Shown: positions 7,101-16,632, counted from the first letter of the stretch. The stretch is 64,000 nt of DNA from Ensifer sp. MPMI2T (GCF_004827385.1 NZ_SRXN01000018.1:88758-152757), one strand, 5' to 3'. Translations and numbers: made by a program. The notes: a model not told the origin generated them from the letters alone.

Positions 7101-8885
7101 ATGCATCGGAAGTTGGCTGCGATTCTGGTTGGGGACTTTGTGGCTTCCACGTCGGCGATGGAGCTCGACGAGGAGCAGACGATCGCGCGCGTCGTCGATT
7201 GCATGAGCCTCATCGGCGAGGTCGTGGCGAGCTTTGGCGGCAGGGTGTTCAACACGGCAGGAGACGCAATCCTTGCCGAATTCTCAAGCCCGGTGAATGC
7301 GTTGAGGGCGGCGATGGAGGCGCGACTGGCCATCGGATCCGTGCCGCGCACCTGCACGCATGACATGCGCTTCGGCCTGCATCTCGCCGACGTCGCGGTC
7401 GTCGGCGACGACCTGCGCGGCGATGGCGTGAACATTGCCTCGCGTATCGAAGCCTCCGCCGAACCGGGCGAGATCGAGGTCTCGGAGGTGCTCTACGATC
7501 AGGTCCGGCGCGTATCGCCCTGCGCCTTTGAAGCGATCGGCGAACGGCACCTGAAGGGCGTGTCGGAGCCGGTCAAAATCTACCGCGTCGGCGCCGCCAT
7601 GGACCGCCACCGCTTCCAGGTTGCGCCGACGCGGGCGCCACCGCCTTCATCGATCAGGCCGAACTCGGTGGCGGTCGCTCCGTTCACGACGGCGTCGGTC
7701 GCGGATCAGGATCAAACGTTTCTTGCAGAGGGGATGACCGACGACCTGACGCTCGAACTCAGCCGCCTGAAGAGCCTTTTCGTCACCTCGCGCTCAGCCT
7801 CGATGGTGTTGCGAACGACTGATCCGGTTGAGATCGGTAGATCGCTCGGCGTGCACTATGTCGTGGCAGGGTCCATCCGCAAGGCCGGCAGCTATGTCCG
7901 GCTGAACATCTCACTCGCAGAGACAGAGCAGGGGCATCTGGTGTGGTCGGATCGCATCCAACGTCCCTTCGAGGAAATTCTCGACGTCATGGACGAGATC
8001 ACCGCCCGCGTCGCGGCAACCGTTTCCGGTCGGATCGAACAGTCCGAACTTAGCGCCGCGCGCCTGAAGCGGCCAGAAAGCATGTCCGCCTATGAGCATT
8101 ATCTCCGCGGCCTTGACCATCATCGGCTGGCGGGAGTCGCCGACTTTCACCTTCACGAGGCGATGCACTGGTTCGAGAAGGCGATGAAGGCAGATCCGAG
8201 CTTCGGCCGGCCCTTCGCCATGCATGTCTGCTCCTGGAGTTCGCTGCCGAGTTTCGATCTCCGTCTCGGCGAGCTGCAGACGGCGCATGCGCTAGAACTC
8301 GACCCGACAGACCCGGAGGCGCACCGTGTCATGGGCTCGCTCAAGATGAAAAGAGGCGATTTCGCCGCCTCGCGCTTCCATCATGAGAAGGCCATCGAGA
8401 TGGCGCCGAACGACGCTTACACGATCGGGCGATGCGCCGCGTTCTATCTCTTTGCAGGCGAGCCCGAACGAGCGCTCCAACTTCTCGATCGCGCGGAAAC
8501 GCTCGATCCGTTTCTACCGGTTTGGATAACAGAGGAGCGCGTTGCGTCGCTGTACACGCTCGGACGTTATCAGGAGATGTTCGAGGTCTCGCACAAACTG
8601 CCATTCCAGACGCGACGCACCTATATTTATCGGATTGCAGCGCGCATGGCCTGTTCCGACCCCGACCGCGCCAAGCAGCTCGTCTCGCAGGCCCTTGCGC
8701 TCGACCCGACGCTCTCCGTCGAATATTTGCGCACGCAGGAGCTTTTCGAGAATGCAGCTATAACCGCGGGCCTGGTTGATCGAACGCGTGCCGCAGGGCT
8801 CCCGGCTTCGCCGGCGACCGGCGAGCTCGCTCACATAGGCTCTTCGAATAATCGCAACGATGTGGCGCAAAGCACGCTGCCATAA
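7101..8885 (+). CDS. Class III adenylate/guanylate cyclase with TPR domain
   Basis: A 594-aa cytoplasmic signalling enzyme. Residues 1-170 form a class III nucleotidyl cyclase domain: LAAILVGDFVASTS carries the first metal-binding Asp and FNTAGDAILAEF the second, so catalysis looks possible. Residues about 190-330 form the TolB-like segment common in rhizobial cyclases (SVAVAPFTT, FLAEGMTDDLTLELSRL, YVVAGSIRKAG). The C-terminal third holds TPR-like helical pairs (AHALELDPTDPEAHRVMGSL, HEKAIEMAPNDAYTIG). The ATG at 7101 begins exactly at the conserved cyclase N-terminus (MHRKLAA); the frame extends upstream without conserved sequence. The ribosome site is poor. Many paralogues of this type occur in Sinorhizobium; the input signal cannot be read from the sequence. 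Confidence 0.85.
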   Translation: MHRKLAAILVGDFVASTSAMELDEEQTIARVVDCMSLIGEVVASFGGRVFNTAGDAILAEFSSPVNALRAAMEARLAIGSVPRTCTHDMRFGLHLADVAVVGDDLRGDGVNIASRIEASAEPGEIEVSEVLYDQVRRVSPCAFEAIGERHLKGVSEPVKIYRVGAAMDRHRFQVAPTRAPPPSSIRPNSVAVAPFTTASVADQDQTFLAEGMTDDLTLELSRLKSLFVTSRSASMVLRTTDPVEIGRSLGVHYVVAGSIRKAGSYVRLNISLAETEQGHLVWSDRIQRPFEEILDVMDEITARVAATVSGRIEQSELSAARLKRPESMSAYEHYLRGLDHHRLAGVADFHLHEAMHWFEKAMKADPSFGRPFAMHVCSWSSLPSFDLRLGELQTAHALELDPTDPEAHRVMGSLKMKRGDFAASRFHHEKAIEMAPNDAYTIGRCAAFYLFAGEPERALQLLDRAETLDPFLPVWITEERVASLYTLGRYQEMFEVSHKLPFQTRRTYIYRIAARMACSDPDRAKQLVSQALALDPTLSVEYLRTQELFENAAITAGLVDRTRAAGLPASPATGELAHIGSSNNRNDVAQSTLP

Positions 8886-9234
8886 AGGATCGCCACACGG
8901 CTACATGCGATCTGGCCGCCAAGCCGGCGCCGCACTACCTAAACCCATCAGGATACCGTATCGGCGGCAAAAAGCACATTGGTCACTCGACTACGAAGCG
9001 CACCGTGTGTATTGCGTTACGTGCCGCCTCGACCGGTCGCGCCGCGCCGCCAGCCTCGATGGCACCGACGCTGAGTTGCGCGACGCCCGAAGACCCGACC
9101 GCCACTGCAGCGAAGCCCTGCCAGGTCCAGCCGCGCCTCGGCTGAAGCGTTGCATGCCTGCGAGCGCGAGCTGTTCGAAGGACGTCGGGTAGTGGAGGGA
9201 TTGCGCTCCGCAGGACCTGAAATGCCTGTTGCCG
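8886..9234. other. Convergent intergenic region, 349 bp, with in-frame wgeH continuation
   Basis: The region lies between the ends of the cyclase gene and wgeH. In the wgeH frame, translation past its TAG (9235-9237) stays open for 83 codons to a TGA at 8983-8985. The distal half (ending AIHTVRFVVE) has third-position GC of roughly three quarters, like a real gene; the proximal half is nearer to half. It may be a lost C-terminus or a gene remnant. A short CAGCCG/CGGCTG stem at 9128-9144 lacks a T-run. No RNA gene was recognised. Confidence 0.4.
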
Positions 9235-10233
9235 CTAAAGAGCAGGGTTCGGATCTCGAGTGTGCGAAGCCATGCGGCTATCGAGTTCTTGTAGCCGGCG
9301 CGCGAAGCCTGGATCGCCCGGTCGCAGTGCCACGACCTCGGCCAGCTTTTCGCGTGCAACCGCGAGTTCGCCGTCGCGGATATGGCGGTTGGCGCGATGA
9401 TAGAGGAAGTTGACCCGCTCGACAGGCGAAAAGCCGCTTTCAAAGCGCAGCTGAAACCGGTCCGCCCAGACGGGATGGCGGGCGATCGCGGTGACTGCGA
9501 TTTGATAGGGACGCATGGGGGCATCGACCCGGGCCGAGCGAGCGAGGGTGCGCAGGCTCGGGCAGTCGTCTGAACGGCAGGCCTCGATAAGCGAAAGGGC
9601 GCGCGCCGATCCGGTGAATGCCCGGACCGTACCATGCCCCGTCATGTGCACCGGGATGAGGTGCGTATTCGATTGCAGCGTCGCAATCCTCTCCGCGTGG
9701 CGGCGATCGACCGCATGGAAGGGGTCGTAGAAAATATAGGCCCGACCGGCAGCGTGGTCGGCTGCAATCCCCATATTGGCATGGAGATCGGGCGCGAAAT
9801 GACGCGTGAAGCGACCGTCGAAAGGCACGGCTTTGGGGTCTATCGAGAGTTGCGGACAAAAGGCAATGGCGACAGTGGCGTCAAAACGTCGCCGATAGCG
9901 CAGCGCCGCGTAGCCGCCTTGCGAATGGCCGTAGAGAATGCGCTCCGACGCTGCGCGAAGTATCGGCCCTGCCGCGCTCACCGCCTTCACGACGCTTGCC
10001 GCCGGAAACCAGTTCGGCCGTCTGCTGATGAAACCGAGCGCGGCAAAGTCCGCTTTTTCGCAGAGCCGCTGACCCCAGAAGCGACTGCCGTTCGCCTGCA
10101 TTTCCATTTCATTGAAGGTGACGAGGAGATAAGCCGACGATCCGGGGCGATGTATCACCTCGAGGTTTTCGTCGGAATAGATGAGCATGTGGAAACTCCG
10201 GGGCTCTTTATCGTTCAATCTTCGGGAAAACAT
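9235..10233 (-). CDS. wgeH: WgeH (ExpE8): alpha/beta-hydrolase-like EPS II protein
   Basis: Last gene of the wge operon, 332 aa. It contains the nucleophile elbow YGHSQGGYAALRY (GxSxG) and a candidate catalytic His in HMTGHGTV, so it is probably a serine hydrolase or acyl-transfer enzyme acting on the polysaccharide or an intermediate. The C-terminal ~90 residues are helical and TPR-like (ANRHIRDGELAVAREKLAEV). The ATG at 10233 has GGAAGAAG upstream; the reported longer frame runs into wgeG and is rejected. The name rests on its position as eighth gene after wgeA in the same order as the S. meliloti exp cluster. The frame continues beyond the TAG, so the protein may once have been longer. Confidence 0.78.
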   Translation of the reverse strand: MFSRRLNDKEPRSFHMLIYSDENLEVIHRPGSSAYLLVTFNEMEMQANGSRFWGQRLCEKADFAALGFISRRPNWFPAASVVKAVSAAGPILRAASERILYGHSQGGYAALRYRRRFDATVAIAFCPQLSIDPKAVPFDGRFTRHFAPDLHANMGIAADHAAGRAYIFYDPFHAVDRRHAERIATLQSNTHLIPVHMTGHGTVRAFTGSARALSLIEACRSDDCPSLRTLARSARVDAPMRPYQIAVTAIARHPVWADRFQLRFESGFSPVERVNFLYHRANRHIRDGELAVAREKLAEVVALRPGDPGFARRLQELDSRMASHTRDPNPAL

Positions 10234-10256
10234 GACGCGCTTCTTCCCAAACGGAT

Positions 10257-11576
10257 TCAGGCGATCAGCGAGACCGGATCGTAGTGTCCGCCATCCATCG
10301 CGGTCCGCTTTTCCCCGAGTAGCCGGCGATAGAGGTCTGCATGGGCGCGAGCAGCATCGACATGGCTGGTCGGCGGCCGCAGGGTTGCATGCAGTCGATC
10401 CCAAAGCTGTGGCTCGCCCAGTACTTCGATAAGCCGGTCGGCCAAGTCCTGGGCGCTGCCCGCGCGGAAATGCATCCCGTCCCTGCCGTCCTGAACCTTC
10501 TCGGCCATACCACCGATATCAGAGCAGATGATCGGCCGACGGTGATGCAAGGCCTCCTGGATAACCACCGGCGAGTTTTCCCACCAAATGGACGGCAGCA
10601 CCACCCAGTCGGCCGAACGCATCAGCCGCGGCATGTCCGCGTTCTGATAGGCACCGTAGAAGCGCACTCTGCGACCGGCGTCGTCAATGAGCTTCTTGAC
10701 CCGCTCCTGGAATTCGATCGGTTGGCGTTCAAGGTTGCCGCCGAAGATCATCAGGCAGGAATCCTCGCCCCAGATGTCCTGCGGCACGCGCGAAACCGCA
10801 TCGATCAGCACGTCGATGCCCTTGAAAGGCGTCATCTGCCCGAAATAGGCGAAGCGATTTCGCCGGGTGGCCTGAGCCGGCAGGTCTCGCACGGGCGCGC
10901 GCTCGCCAGCCACTATCCCGTTGTCGATTACAGAGAGTTTCTCCGCGTCGATTCCCCATTCGACATACCGCGTGGCGAGGAACATGCTTGGGGAGACGAA
11001 AGCGTCGGCGAGGCCGAGCATGCCGCGCAGGAATTGTTCGCGCTTCAGGAAGCGGGAGACGGGGATTTCGGGAAAGCAGCCGTGGCAGCTGATCGGAGAA
11101 GCCTTGTTGCAGGGCTGGCCCGACGGTCGCTTCACCATTTGACCGTGATTGTGGCAGATCGACAGATATTCGTGGAAGGTCACCACGATGATCGCTTCCG
11201 GTAACGCCTCGCGAAGGGCGTAGAGGGCCTCCACTCCCATGCCGATCAGGTGATGGAAGTGGACCACATGGGGCCTGAGATCGCCAACAAAGCGCAAGAG
11301 GTCGCGCCGGATCGCATCCGTATCGCTGTTGGAGAGGAAGAAGTGGTCGTAATCGTCGGCGTGAAACAGGACTTCATCCGGCGCAAGCCGGTGGCTCATG
11401 AGCGCTGACGTACCGTGACGCGGCACCGGATGGCCGACGCGCGCCAGATAGATCGATTCAACCCCCGGCAACGTGTTCAGGCCCTTGTGGAGGCTGTGGG
11501 ACGCTATCTCCGCCCCGCCCAGCGACATCGCCGGATGTCCATGCGAAACGACGAGAACGCGGAGACGGTCGCTCAT
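10257..11576 (-). CDS. wgeG: WgeG (ExpE7): GT4 glycosyltransferase
   Basis: A 439-aa GT-B fold retaining glycosyltransferase expected to add a sugar during galactoglucan assembly at the cytoplasmic membrane face. It has the N-terminal GGAEIASHSL nucleotide-side loop, the HFHHLIGMG region, a Cys-rich insertion (HNHGQMV through CHGCFPEIP) also present in WgeD, the acceptor-loop FAYFGQMTPFKGIDVLIDA, and the GT4 donor-site signature PSIWWENSPVVIQEAL with the EX7E-type spacing. The start at 11576 overlaps the wgeF stop by ATGA. It is clearly paralogous to WgeD, suggesting duplication. Donor and linkage cannot be read from the sequence. Confidence 0.85.
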   Translation of the reverse strand: MSDRLRVLVVSHGHPAMSLGGAEIASHSLHKGLNTLPGVESIYLARVGHPVPRHGTSALMSHRLAPDEVLFHADDYDHFFLSNSDTDAIRRDLLRFVGDLRPHVVHFHHLIGMGVEALYALREALPEAIIVVTFHEYLSICHNHGQMVKRPSGQPCNKASPISCHGCFPEIPVSRFLKREQFLRGMLGLADAFVSPSMFLATRYVEWGIDAEKLSVIDNGIVAGERAPVRDLPAQATRRNRFAYFGQMTPFKGIDVLIDAVSRVPQDIWGEDSCLMIFGGNLERQPIEFQERVKKLIDDAGRRVRFYGAYQNADMPRLMRSADWVVLPSIWWENSPVVIQEALHHRRPIICSDIGGMAEKVQDGRDGMHFRAGSAQDLADRLIEVLGEPQLWDRLHATLRPPTSHVDAARAHADLYRRLLGEKRTAMDGGHYDPVSLIA

Positions 11577-13774
11577 GCGGGGACCTCTTCGAGCCAATTG
11601 CCTTCACCTTCCGGGGCGGGAGCCCAACGGGCAGCGAATATCCTTCGGTCGATCCGCTCGACGAGGGGAGCCGCTGTCCCGGGCGTCTCATCGGTCCCCA
11701 GCATCTGCACCGACGGCAGCCAGTAGGAGGGCATCCCGGCGCGGCTGAGCCTCATGCCGAGGTCCAGCCCCTTTTGCTGAGATCCGAGATAGCCGCCGGA
11801 AAAGCCTCCTGCGCGTAGGAAGGCTTCCCGTGGCATGATGCAGCATTCGAAGGACGCGGCCGCGACCTGGGTCAACTTGAGGCCCGTTACGGCGCTCAGC
11901 GGGTAGCCCGCATAGCGCCCCGCAGCCGGATATTCGGATTCGCCGACCAGCCATGTTCCGGCCCAACGAACGGAATGGTCCTCATAGGCAAGCGTAGGCG
12001 AAATCATGCCCCCATTCGCCTCATGGGCAGCGATGAGCTTGCCGTACCACCCGGCCCGGTTTGACAGCAGCGAGCCGGCAAGCAGAACCACAGTCTCATG
12101 CGAGATCGCCCTAATTCCTGTTTCAAGGAGATCGTAGAGATCGCCACTCTCCTCAGCCGCGATAAGCCTGAGCGCCAGTCGGTAGAATTGCGCCAATTCC
12201 CGAATGCGGCCGGCGTGCCGCCGAAAGCGTTCCGCGGGCAGGACGAGGGCGATGGGTGCACACCGCGTCTCGGGATCGAGCGCCAGAAGCCCGAGGAAGG
12301 GGGCCACGTCTCCTTCCTCCGAGTCCTCGGCGGCTATGACGATCGGCGGGCCGCCTGCCTGCTCGAACGCACCCGCATCGAGGATAGTGCCAACGCGCGG
12401 CGCGGAACCTTCCGATGCGCAGAGAAAGGGAACGACCTGGCGATCGACGATTTCCGCGAGCCCCCAGTTTGCCGGATCGATGGAGCTGATCTGGCGAAGT
12501 GCGGCCAAGCGGGGCTGAACGCGGATCGGTGCCAGCGGCAGGAAGGCGCGACGAGAATCCTTGAGCGACAGCTCCAGATGGAGCGGTGCCGCCGAATCCC
12601 AACCGAGGCCGCTCGCAAAGACGATGAAACCGTGGGAATGGGTTCCATGGCCGAATGCGCTTCGGAACAACGGCTCGTCGGTGAAGGCATCCGTCACGTC
12701 GGAGCGCTCGATTCGGGTCCAACGATCGTCGAGCCGCGCTGCTGCCCGGTCGCCACAGAGCTTGACGCTCTGAACATGGGCTTCAGGGTCAAGCAGCCAG
12801 CCCGAGATCAAGAAAGCGCCCCCGCTTGCCTGAAAGGCGAGGTCGATTCCCATCCGCACGGGAACAGGGAGGGCGGAGACAGTCTCGCGGCCCTCGAAGC
12901 TGTTTGCCGCTGAGCGCAGCTGCAGGAGAACCTGCGGTGAGCTGCGGGTCTGAAGCAGCACGGAACGAATATGCCCGGGTGTCTCCGAAGGGCCGGCGAT
13001 CTGCCGGTGCTCATGAACCGGCGCGTACCGCCAGCCTCCACGCCCGCGATAGATAAGGCCCTCGATGTCACGGACCCGCAGTGGTTCTTTTGCCGATAGC
13101 AGTCCGACGAAACCCGAGCCTCCCGCCGGAACGTCCTGACGGAGAAAAGTGGCAATCCCGCAGTCGCAAACGAGGGGTTTGCTGCTGTTCACCGCCACGC
13201 GGCAAACGCCAGGTTCGATGGCGCGGCCCCATCCCTTGACGAAAATTACTCCGTCGTGCGTTTCGCCAAGGAGTTCTACGAAACCGTCGCTGCCCTTTCG
13301 GGACTGCAACAGAGCGATTATCGCGGCGAGCCTTTGCGGACCTATGGGTCCTTGCATCAGCCCATCCACCACCGAATCGAGTAAGCCGCCGACTTGCTCC
13401 CCGGCGAGCTCCGCCAGGAGCGCGGCGGCATCGCGCACCGGGATTGACCGCGGCGCGAAGATGTATCGCTTGTCGTCCTCGCCGAGGCGAAGCGTCGTGA
13501 GCGGGCGATCGGTGTCTTTCATCTGCAGCAACGCCGCGAACCCATGCGTGGCCGACGCCGAAGGCAGGGCTAAGCGCCAGCCAATGATGGAGGCCGTCAG
13601 CCGGGTGGCGACGTCGTCGTTGATCTCCGCCGCCAGTGTTCCGGCCATTGGTTCGCCTGTACCGATGACGAGTAGGAACCCCTCCTCTAGGGGGCAGGCG
13701 AGGACTCGTCCGCCCCTCATGATCCTGGCGGCAAGCTGCGAGGCCGAGGGAAGTGCTTGTTCTACAGCGACCAT
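11573..13774 (-). CDS. wgeF: WgeF (ExpE6): large protein with degenerate GT2-like C-terminus
   Basis: A 733-aa protein. Residues about 1-420 resemble the N-terminal half of WgeB and include a GW-DP module (LISGWLLDPEAHVQSVKLCG, about residues 325-345) ending in SHGFIVF. The C-terminal ~280 residues look like a GT2 fold (RAGWYGKLIAAHEANGGMISPTL, ASFECCIMPREAFLRAGGFSGGY) but I find no DXD metal motif, so catalytic activity is doubtful; it may be a structural partner or scaffold. The start at 13774 has AAGGGG six bases upstream, and its stop overlaps wgeG. Assignment to ExpE6 is by order between wgeE and wgeG. Confidence 0.72.
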   Translation of the reverse strand: MVAVEQALPSASQLAARIMRGGRVLACPLEEGFLLVIGTGEPMAGTLAAEINDDVATRLTASIIGWRLALPSASATHGFAALLQMKDTDRPLTTLRLGEDDKRYIFAPRSIPVRDAAALLAELAGEQVGGLLDSVVDGLMQGPIGPQRLAAIIALLQSRKGSDGFVELLGETHDGVIFVKGWGRAIEPGVCRVAVNSSKPLVCDCGIATFLRQDVPAGGSGFVGLLSAKEPLRVRDIEGLIYRGRGGWRYAPVHEHRQIAGPSETPGHIRSVLLQTRSSPQVLLQLRSAANSFEGRETVSALPVPVRMGIDLAFQASGGAFLISGWLLDPEAHVQSVKLCGDRAAARLDDRWTRIERSDVTDAFTDEPLFRSAFGHGTHSHGFIVFASGLGWDSAAPLHLELSLKDSRRAFLPLAPIRVQPRLAALRQISSIDPANWGLAEIVDRQVVPFLCASEGSAPRVGTILDAGAFEQAGGPPIVIAAEDSEEGDVAPFLGLLALDPETRCAPIALVLPAERFRRHAGRIRELAQFYRLALRLIAAEESGDLYDLLETGIRAISHETVVLLAGSLLSNRAGWYGKLIAAHEANGGMISPTLAYEDHSVRWAGTWLVGESEYPAAGRYAGYPLSAVTGLKLTQVAAASFECCIMPREAFLRAGGFSGGYLGSQQKGLDLGMRLSRAGMPSYWLPSVQMLGTDETPGTAAPLVERIDRRIFAARWAPAPEGEGNWLEEVPA

Positions 13775-13784
13775 ATCGAGCCCC

Positions 13785-14516
13785 TTACGCGCCCGTGAAA
13801 AGCGCGAGAGCAGCGCCGGCGGCGAAGCCCACGAGAACGAAAAGCAAGAGCAGCAAGGGTTTCAACTCTGCATTCGAGCGCTTCTGCAAGCCGCCGAGGT
13901 TCTTCTCCATTGCCGCCACGACGCCGTCGAGGCGCATGAGGTGAACATCGAGATCGTCCAGCCGCTGTGCGACTTCGGAGCGGAGGCTTGCAACGGCGTC
14001 GCCGATCGCGGTCAAATCTTGTGTTGGTGTTTCGCCTCCTTCATCGCTCTGCGTGCGCAGGAGCGAGCGCTGTGACACCTGCAACTGTCGCTGCGCTGCC
14101 ATCAGGACGTCGAGCTTGTCGAGAACCTTCGTCAACGGTGCGGCAATGAGGGCTTCGGCGGCCTGCTCGTCAGGGCGGGGGACACGCAGCCTCTGCTCCC
14201 GGCCTCGCCCATCCAGGGCCGTCACAACAAGGTCTGCCGCACGGACGGCTGCCGTCTCCGGCAGCGCGATCTCGAAGGCGTGGCTGCCGTCGCCAATGCC
14301 GTTGCGCTTGAGGTCGGAACGGTTGCGGTCGGCGACCGCCTCGGCGATCACGCTGCCATCAAGGATCACGCGGATGGTGAGCCGCTTGTCGGGCGTCGCC
14401 GGGTCGAATGCCCAGCCGAAGATGCGGCCCTGATCGATCGCGTCGACGCGGCCATTCATGGGCCTCGCATTGTCCTGTTCCGGGGCAGCGGTTGATTTTT
14501 CGGCAACAACAGACAT
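13785..14516 (-). CDS. wgeE: WgeE (ExpE5): tail-anchored coiled-coil protein
   Basis: A 243-aa protein with three parts: an N-terminal beta module (about residues 20-95; GRIFGWAFDPATPDKRL, DGSHAFEIALP) related to the GW-DP module in WgeB and WgeF; a helical/coiled-coil middle (about 120-210, repeated Leu/Gln heptads); and one C-terminal hydrophobic helix (LLLLLFVLVGFAAGAALALF, about 219-238) with almost no tail, suggesting tail anchoring with the bulk in the cytoplasm. It may hold the glycosyltransferases at the membrane. The ATG at 14516 is preceded by AGGGG. A 10-bp gap to wgeF keeps it in the operon. Confidence 0.75.
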   Translation of the reverse strand: MSVVAEKSTAAPEQDNARPMNGRVDAIDQGRIFGWAFDPATPDKRLTIRVILDGSVIAEAVADRNRSDLKRNGIGDGSHAFEIALPETAAVRAADLVVTALDGRGREQRLRVPRPDEQAAEALIAAPLTKVLDKLDVLMAAQRQLQVSQRSLLRTQSDEGGETPTQDLTAIGDAVASLRSEVAQRLDDLDVHLMRLDGVVAAMEKNLGGLQKRSNAELKPLLLLLFVLVGFAAGAALALFTGA

Positions 14517-14527
14517 CCATTTTTCCC

Positions 14528-15784
14528 CTATGCCGCTTCGATACGCGCTGGCTCGATCGCGTCGATCAGCTCGAGATAGCGTCGCGCGGTCGTATCGATG
14601 TCGTCAGGCTCGCGGGCGTTTGCGGAAAGGCGCTGGCCCAAAGTCGGATCCTCCACGAAGCGGCGCATGGCGGATGCCAGGGCGCGCGGATCGTTGGGGG
14701 CGATGGTGAGACCATTGACGCCGTCCTCGATCATCTCGGCCATCCCGCCGATATTGCTGACGATGACCGGCCGTTCGAGAGCCTGGGCCTCTTGGATGAC
14801 CAGTGGCGCGTTCTCCCACCAGATCGAGGGAACGATGGTGCAATCGACCGCGGCGATGAGGTCGGCGACATCCTCGCGGCGATACGGGCCGCGCTGTTGC
14901 ACCACAGGAGCCGTTTCGCCAAACAGCCGAGTGATCTCTTCCCTGAAAGTTTCGCTCTGGAAGGGGGCACCGCCATGAACGCGCAGCTCGAACGGTACGC
15001 CCTCGGCAATGAGCTGTTTCGCCGCCTCCAGCAGCACCGGTACGCCCTTCCACGGATTGAGATTGCCGAAATAGCCGAAGACGGGTCGGTCTCCATTGAT
15101 CCGAGGCGCGCCGGCGCGTGCGGCTCTATGTGGCAATCCGTTCGGAATGACGCTGATCGCATCTTCATCGAGCCCCCACTCGATGAAGCGCTGCCGGAGG
15201 AAACGGCTCGGTGCAACGAAACGGTCCACTTCGCGAAGCAGGGCCTTCAGATGATTTTCGCGCAACACGAACCGGTCGAGGGCTATGTCCTTGAAGCAGG
15301 CGTGGCAGCGGTCGGGGGTTGCTTTGTGGCAGAGTTCCTTGCCGGTCGTGCGCACCATCAGCCCGTCGTGATGGCAGATGGGATAGTAGTCATGCAGCGT
15401 CATGACGATCCGGCACTCTGGCAACGTTCGGCGGACGATATGCGGAAACTCCGCGCCGAGCAGGAGCAGATGGTGGACGTGCACCACGTCTGGCCTGAAC
15501 TCGCGCAACAGTTCCGCGAGGTCGGGCACGACGCCGTAGAGATCGATCTGGCTCATGAAGAAGCGATCGAAGTGACCGGACCACAACAACACTTCATCGC
15601 CTGCGGAGCCGACCCCCTGAAAGCTCGTGCCGGGCCGCGCCTGGCGATGGATCTGGTTCGTGGCGCCAAGAAAAAGCGTTTCGCAGCCGGCCCGCCGGTA
15701 GGCGCGGAACAGGTCATGCGCGAAGATCTCGGTGCCTCCGGGATGGAGTGCCGGATGATTGTGGGCGGCAACGAGAATGCGCAT
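14528..15784 (-). CDS. wgeD: WgeD (ExpE4): GT4 glycosyltransferase
   Basis: A 418-aa GT-B glycosyltransferase closely related to WgeG. Visible marks are HPGGTEIFAHDLFRAY near the N-terminus, VVHVHHLLLLG, a Cys/His segment (ICHHDG through DRCHACFKD), VFGYFGNLNPWKGVPVLLEA and the donor-binding PSIWWENAPLVIQEA followed by VIVSNIGGMAEMI. It is expected to act in repeat-unit assembly of galactoglucan from a nucleotide sugar. The ATG at 15784 is preferred over the TTG at 15790, which overlaps the wgeC stop. Which glycosidic bond it makes is unknown. Confidence 0.85.
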   Translation of the reverse strand: MRILVAAHNHPALHPGGTEIFAHDLFRAYRRAGCETLFLGATNQIHRQARPGTSFQGVGSAGDEVLLWSGHFDRFFMSQIDLYGVVPDLAELLREFRPDVVHVHHLLLLGAEFPHIVRRTLPECRIVMTLHDYYPICHHDGLMVRTTGKELCHKATPDRCHACFKDIALDRFVLRENHLKALLREVDRFVAPSRFLRQRFIEWGLDEDAISVIPNGLPHRAARAGAPRINGDRPVFGYFGNLNPWKGVPVLLEAAKQLIAEGVPFELRVHGGAPFQSETFREEITRLFGETAPVVQQRGPYRREDVADLIAAVDCTIVPSIWWENAPLVIQEAQALERPVIVSNIGGMAEMIEDGVNGLTIAPNDPRALASAMRRFVEDPTLGQRLSANAREPDDIDTTARRYLELIDAIEPARIEAA

Positions 15785-15786
15785 GC

Positions 15787-16632
15787 TCAAGCGCCGCTCC
15801 CCCGCTGCTTGGCAACAAAGACGTCCTGATAGTGGTCCGCGGCATGCCCGCGCCAGGAGCCGAGCGACTTTGTGACGGCAGTGAGACCGGCCCGGCCGAG
15901 AGCGCCATCGAGGAAACCGTCGTCGAAGCCCACTGCGGCAAGCCGGGGCAGATCGGGGACGAACCAGCAGGGACCGTCGCCATCGCGCTGGAACGCCAGG
16001 CGCGGGTCGCGCCTGCCCGTTTCATTCGCCGCGGCAACGGAGTCGACAACGAAGGCGGTCATGAACAGGCGTCCGCCCGGCCGAAGGAGCCGGCCGATCT
16101 CGCTCAGATAGACGAGGACCTCGTCCGGCGGCAGGTGAGTCACGATCGATGTCATGATGACGAAATCGAAATGGCGATCGGCATAGGGCAGTTTCAGTGC
16201 CTTGCCGCTGATCTTGCCCTGCGGATTGTAGAGGTTGTGCGCGATGTCCACCCGTTGGAACGCGAAGTTCGGATAGGCCGGAGTGATGAAGCGCCGGCAC
16301 CAGGCAATGCCGCCTTCGACGGGGTCGATGCCGCTGTAGCGCCCTTTCTCGAAGTCCAGATACTGGGTGAGCGGAACCGCCATCCGGCCGATACCGCAAC
16401 CGATGTCGAGCACGCGGCTTTCCGGCTGCAATCCGCCCATCCGGATGAAATGACCCAGAAATTCGGCACCCACCGCCTTGAAGTCGCCGTCGCCGACGAA
16501 AACGCTGTCCGGGGCCGGTTGCGGCAGGAAGCGGTTGCGCAGAATGCTCGCCTGTAACCACTGAACCCGATCCTCAACGACCGGAAGCGCCGTTGCCGGC
16601 GCGCTCTCTTGACGCAGCGCGATCTCGCTCAT
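15787..16632 (-). CDS. wgeC: WgeC (ExpE3): SAM-dependent methyltransferase
   Basis: A 281-aa class I methyltransferase. Motif I is VLDIGCGIGRMA (about residues 94-105), followed by the acidic residue of motif II in YSGIDPVEGG, and motif IV-like FDFVIMTSIVTHLPPDEV. The C-terminal part has LLRPGGRLFMTAF, standard for the family. The start overlaps the wgeB stop by ATGA, so synthesis is coupled. Galactoglucan is described as carrying acetyl and pyruvyl groups; a methyl target would be an end cap, primer or minor decoration. The substrate is inferred only from context. Confidence 0.83.
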   Translation of the reverse strand: MSEIALRQESAPATALPVVEDRVQWLQASILRNRFLPQPAPDSVFVGDGDFKAVGAEFLGHFIRMGGLQPESRVLDIGCGIGRMAVPLTQYLDFEKGRYSGIDPVEGGIAWCRRFITPAYPNFAFQRVDIAHNLYNPQGKISGKALKLPYADRHFDFVIMTSIVTHLPPDEVLVYLSEIGRLLRPGGRLFMTAFVVDSVAAANETGRRDPRLAFQRDGDGPCWFVPDLPRLAAVGFDDGFLDGALGRAGLTAVTKSLGSWRGHAADHYQDVFVAKQRGSGA

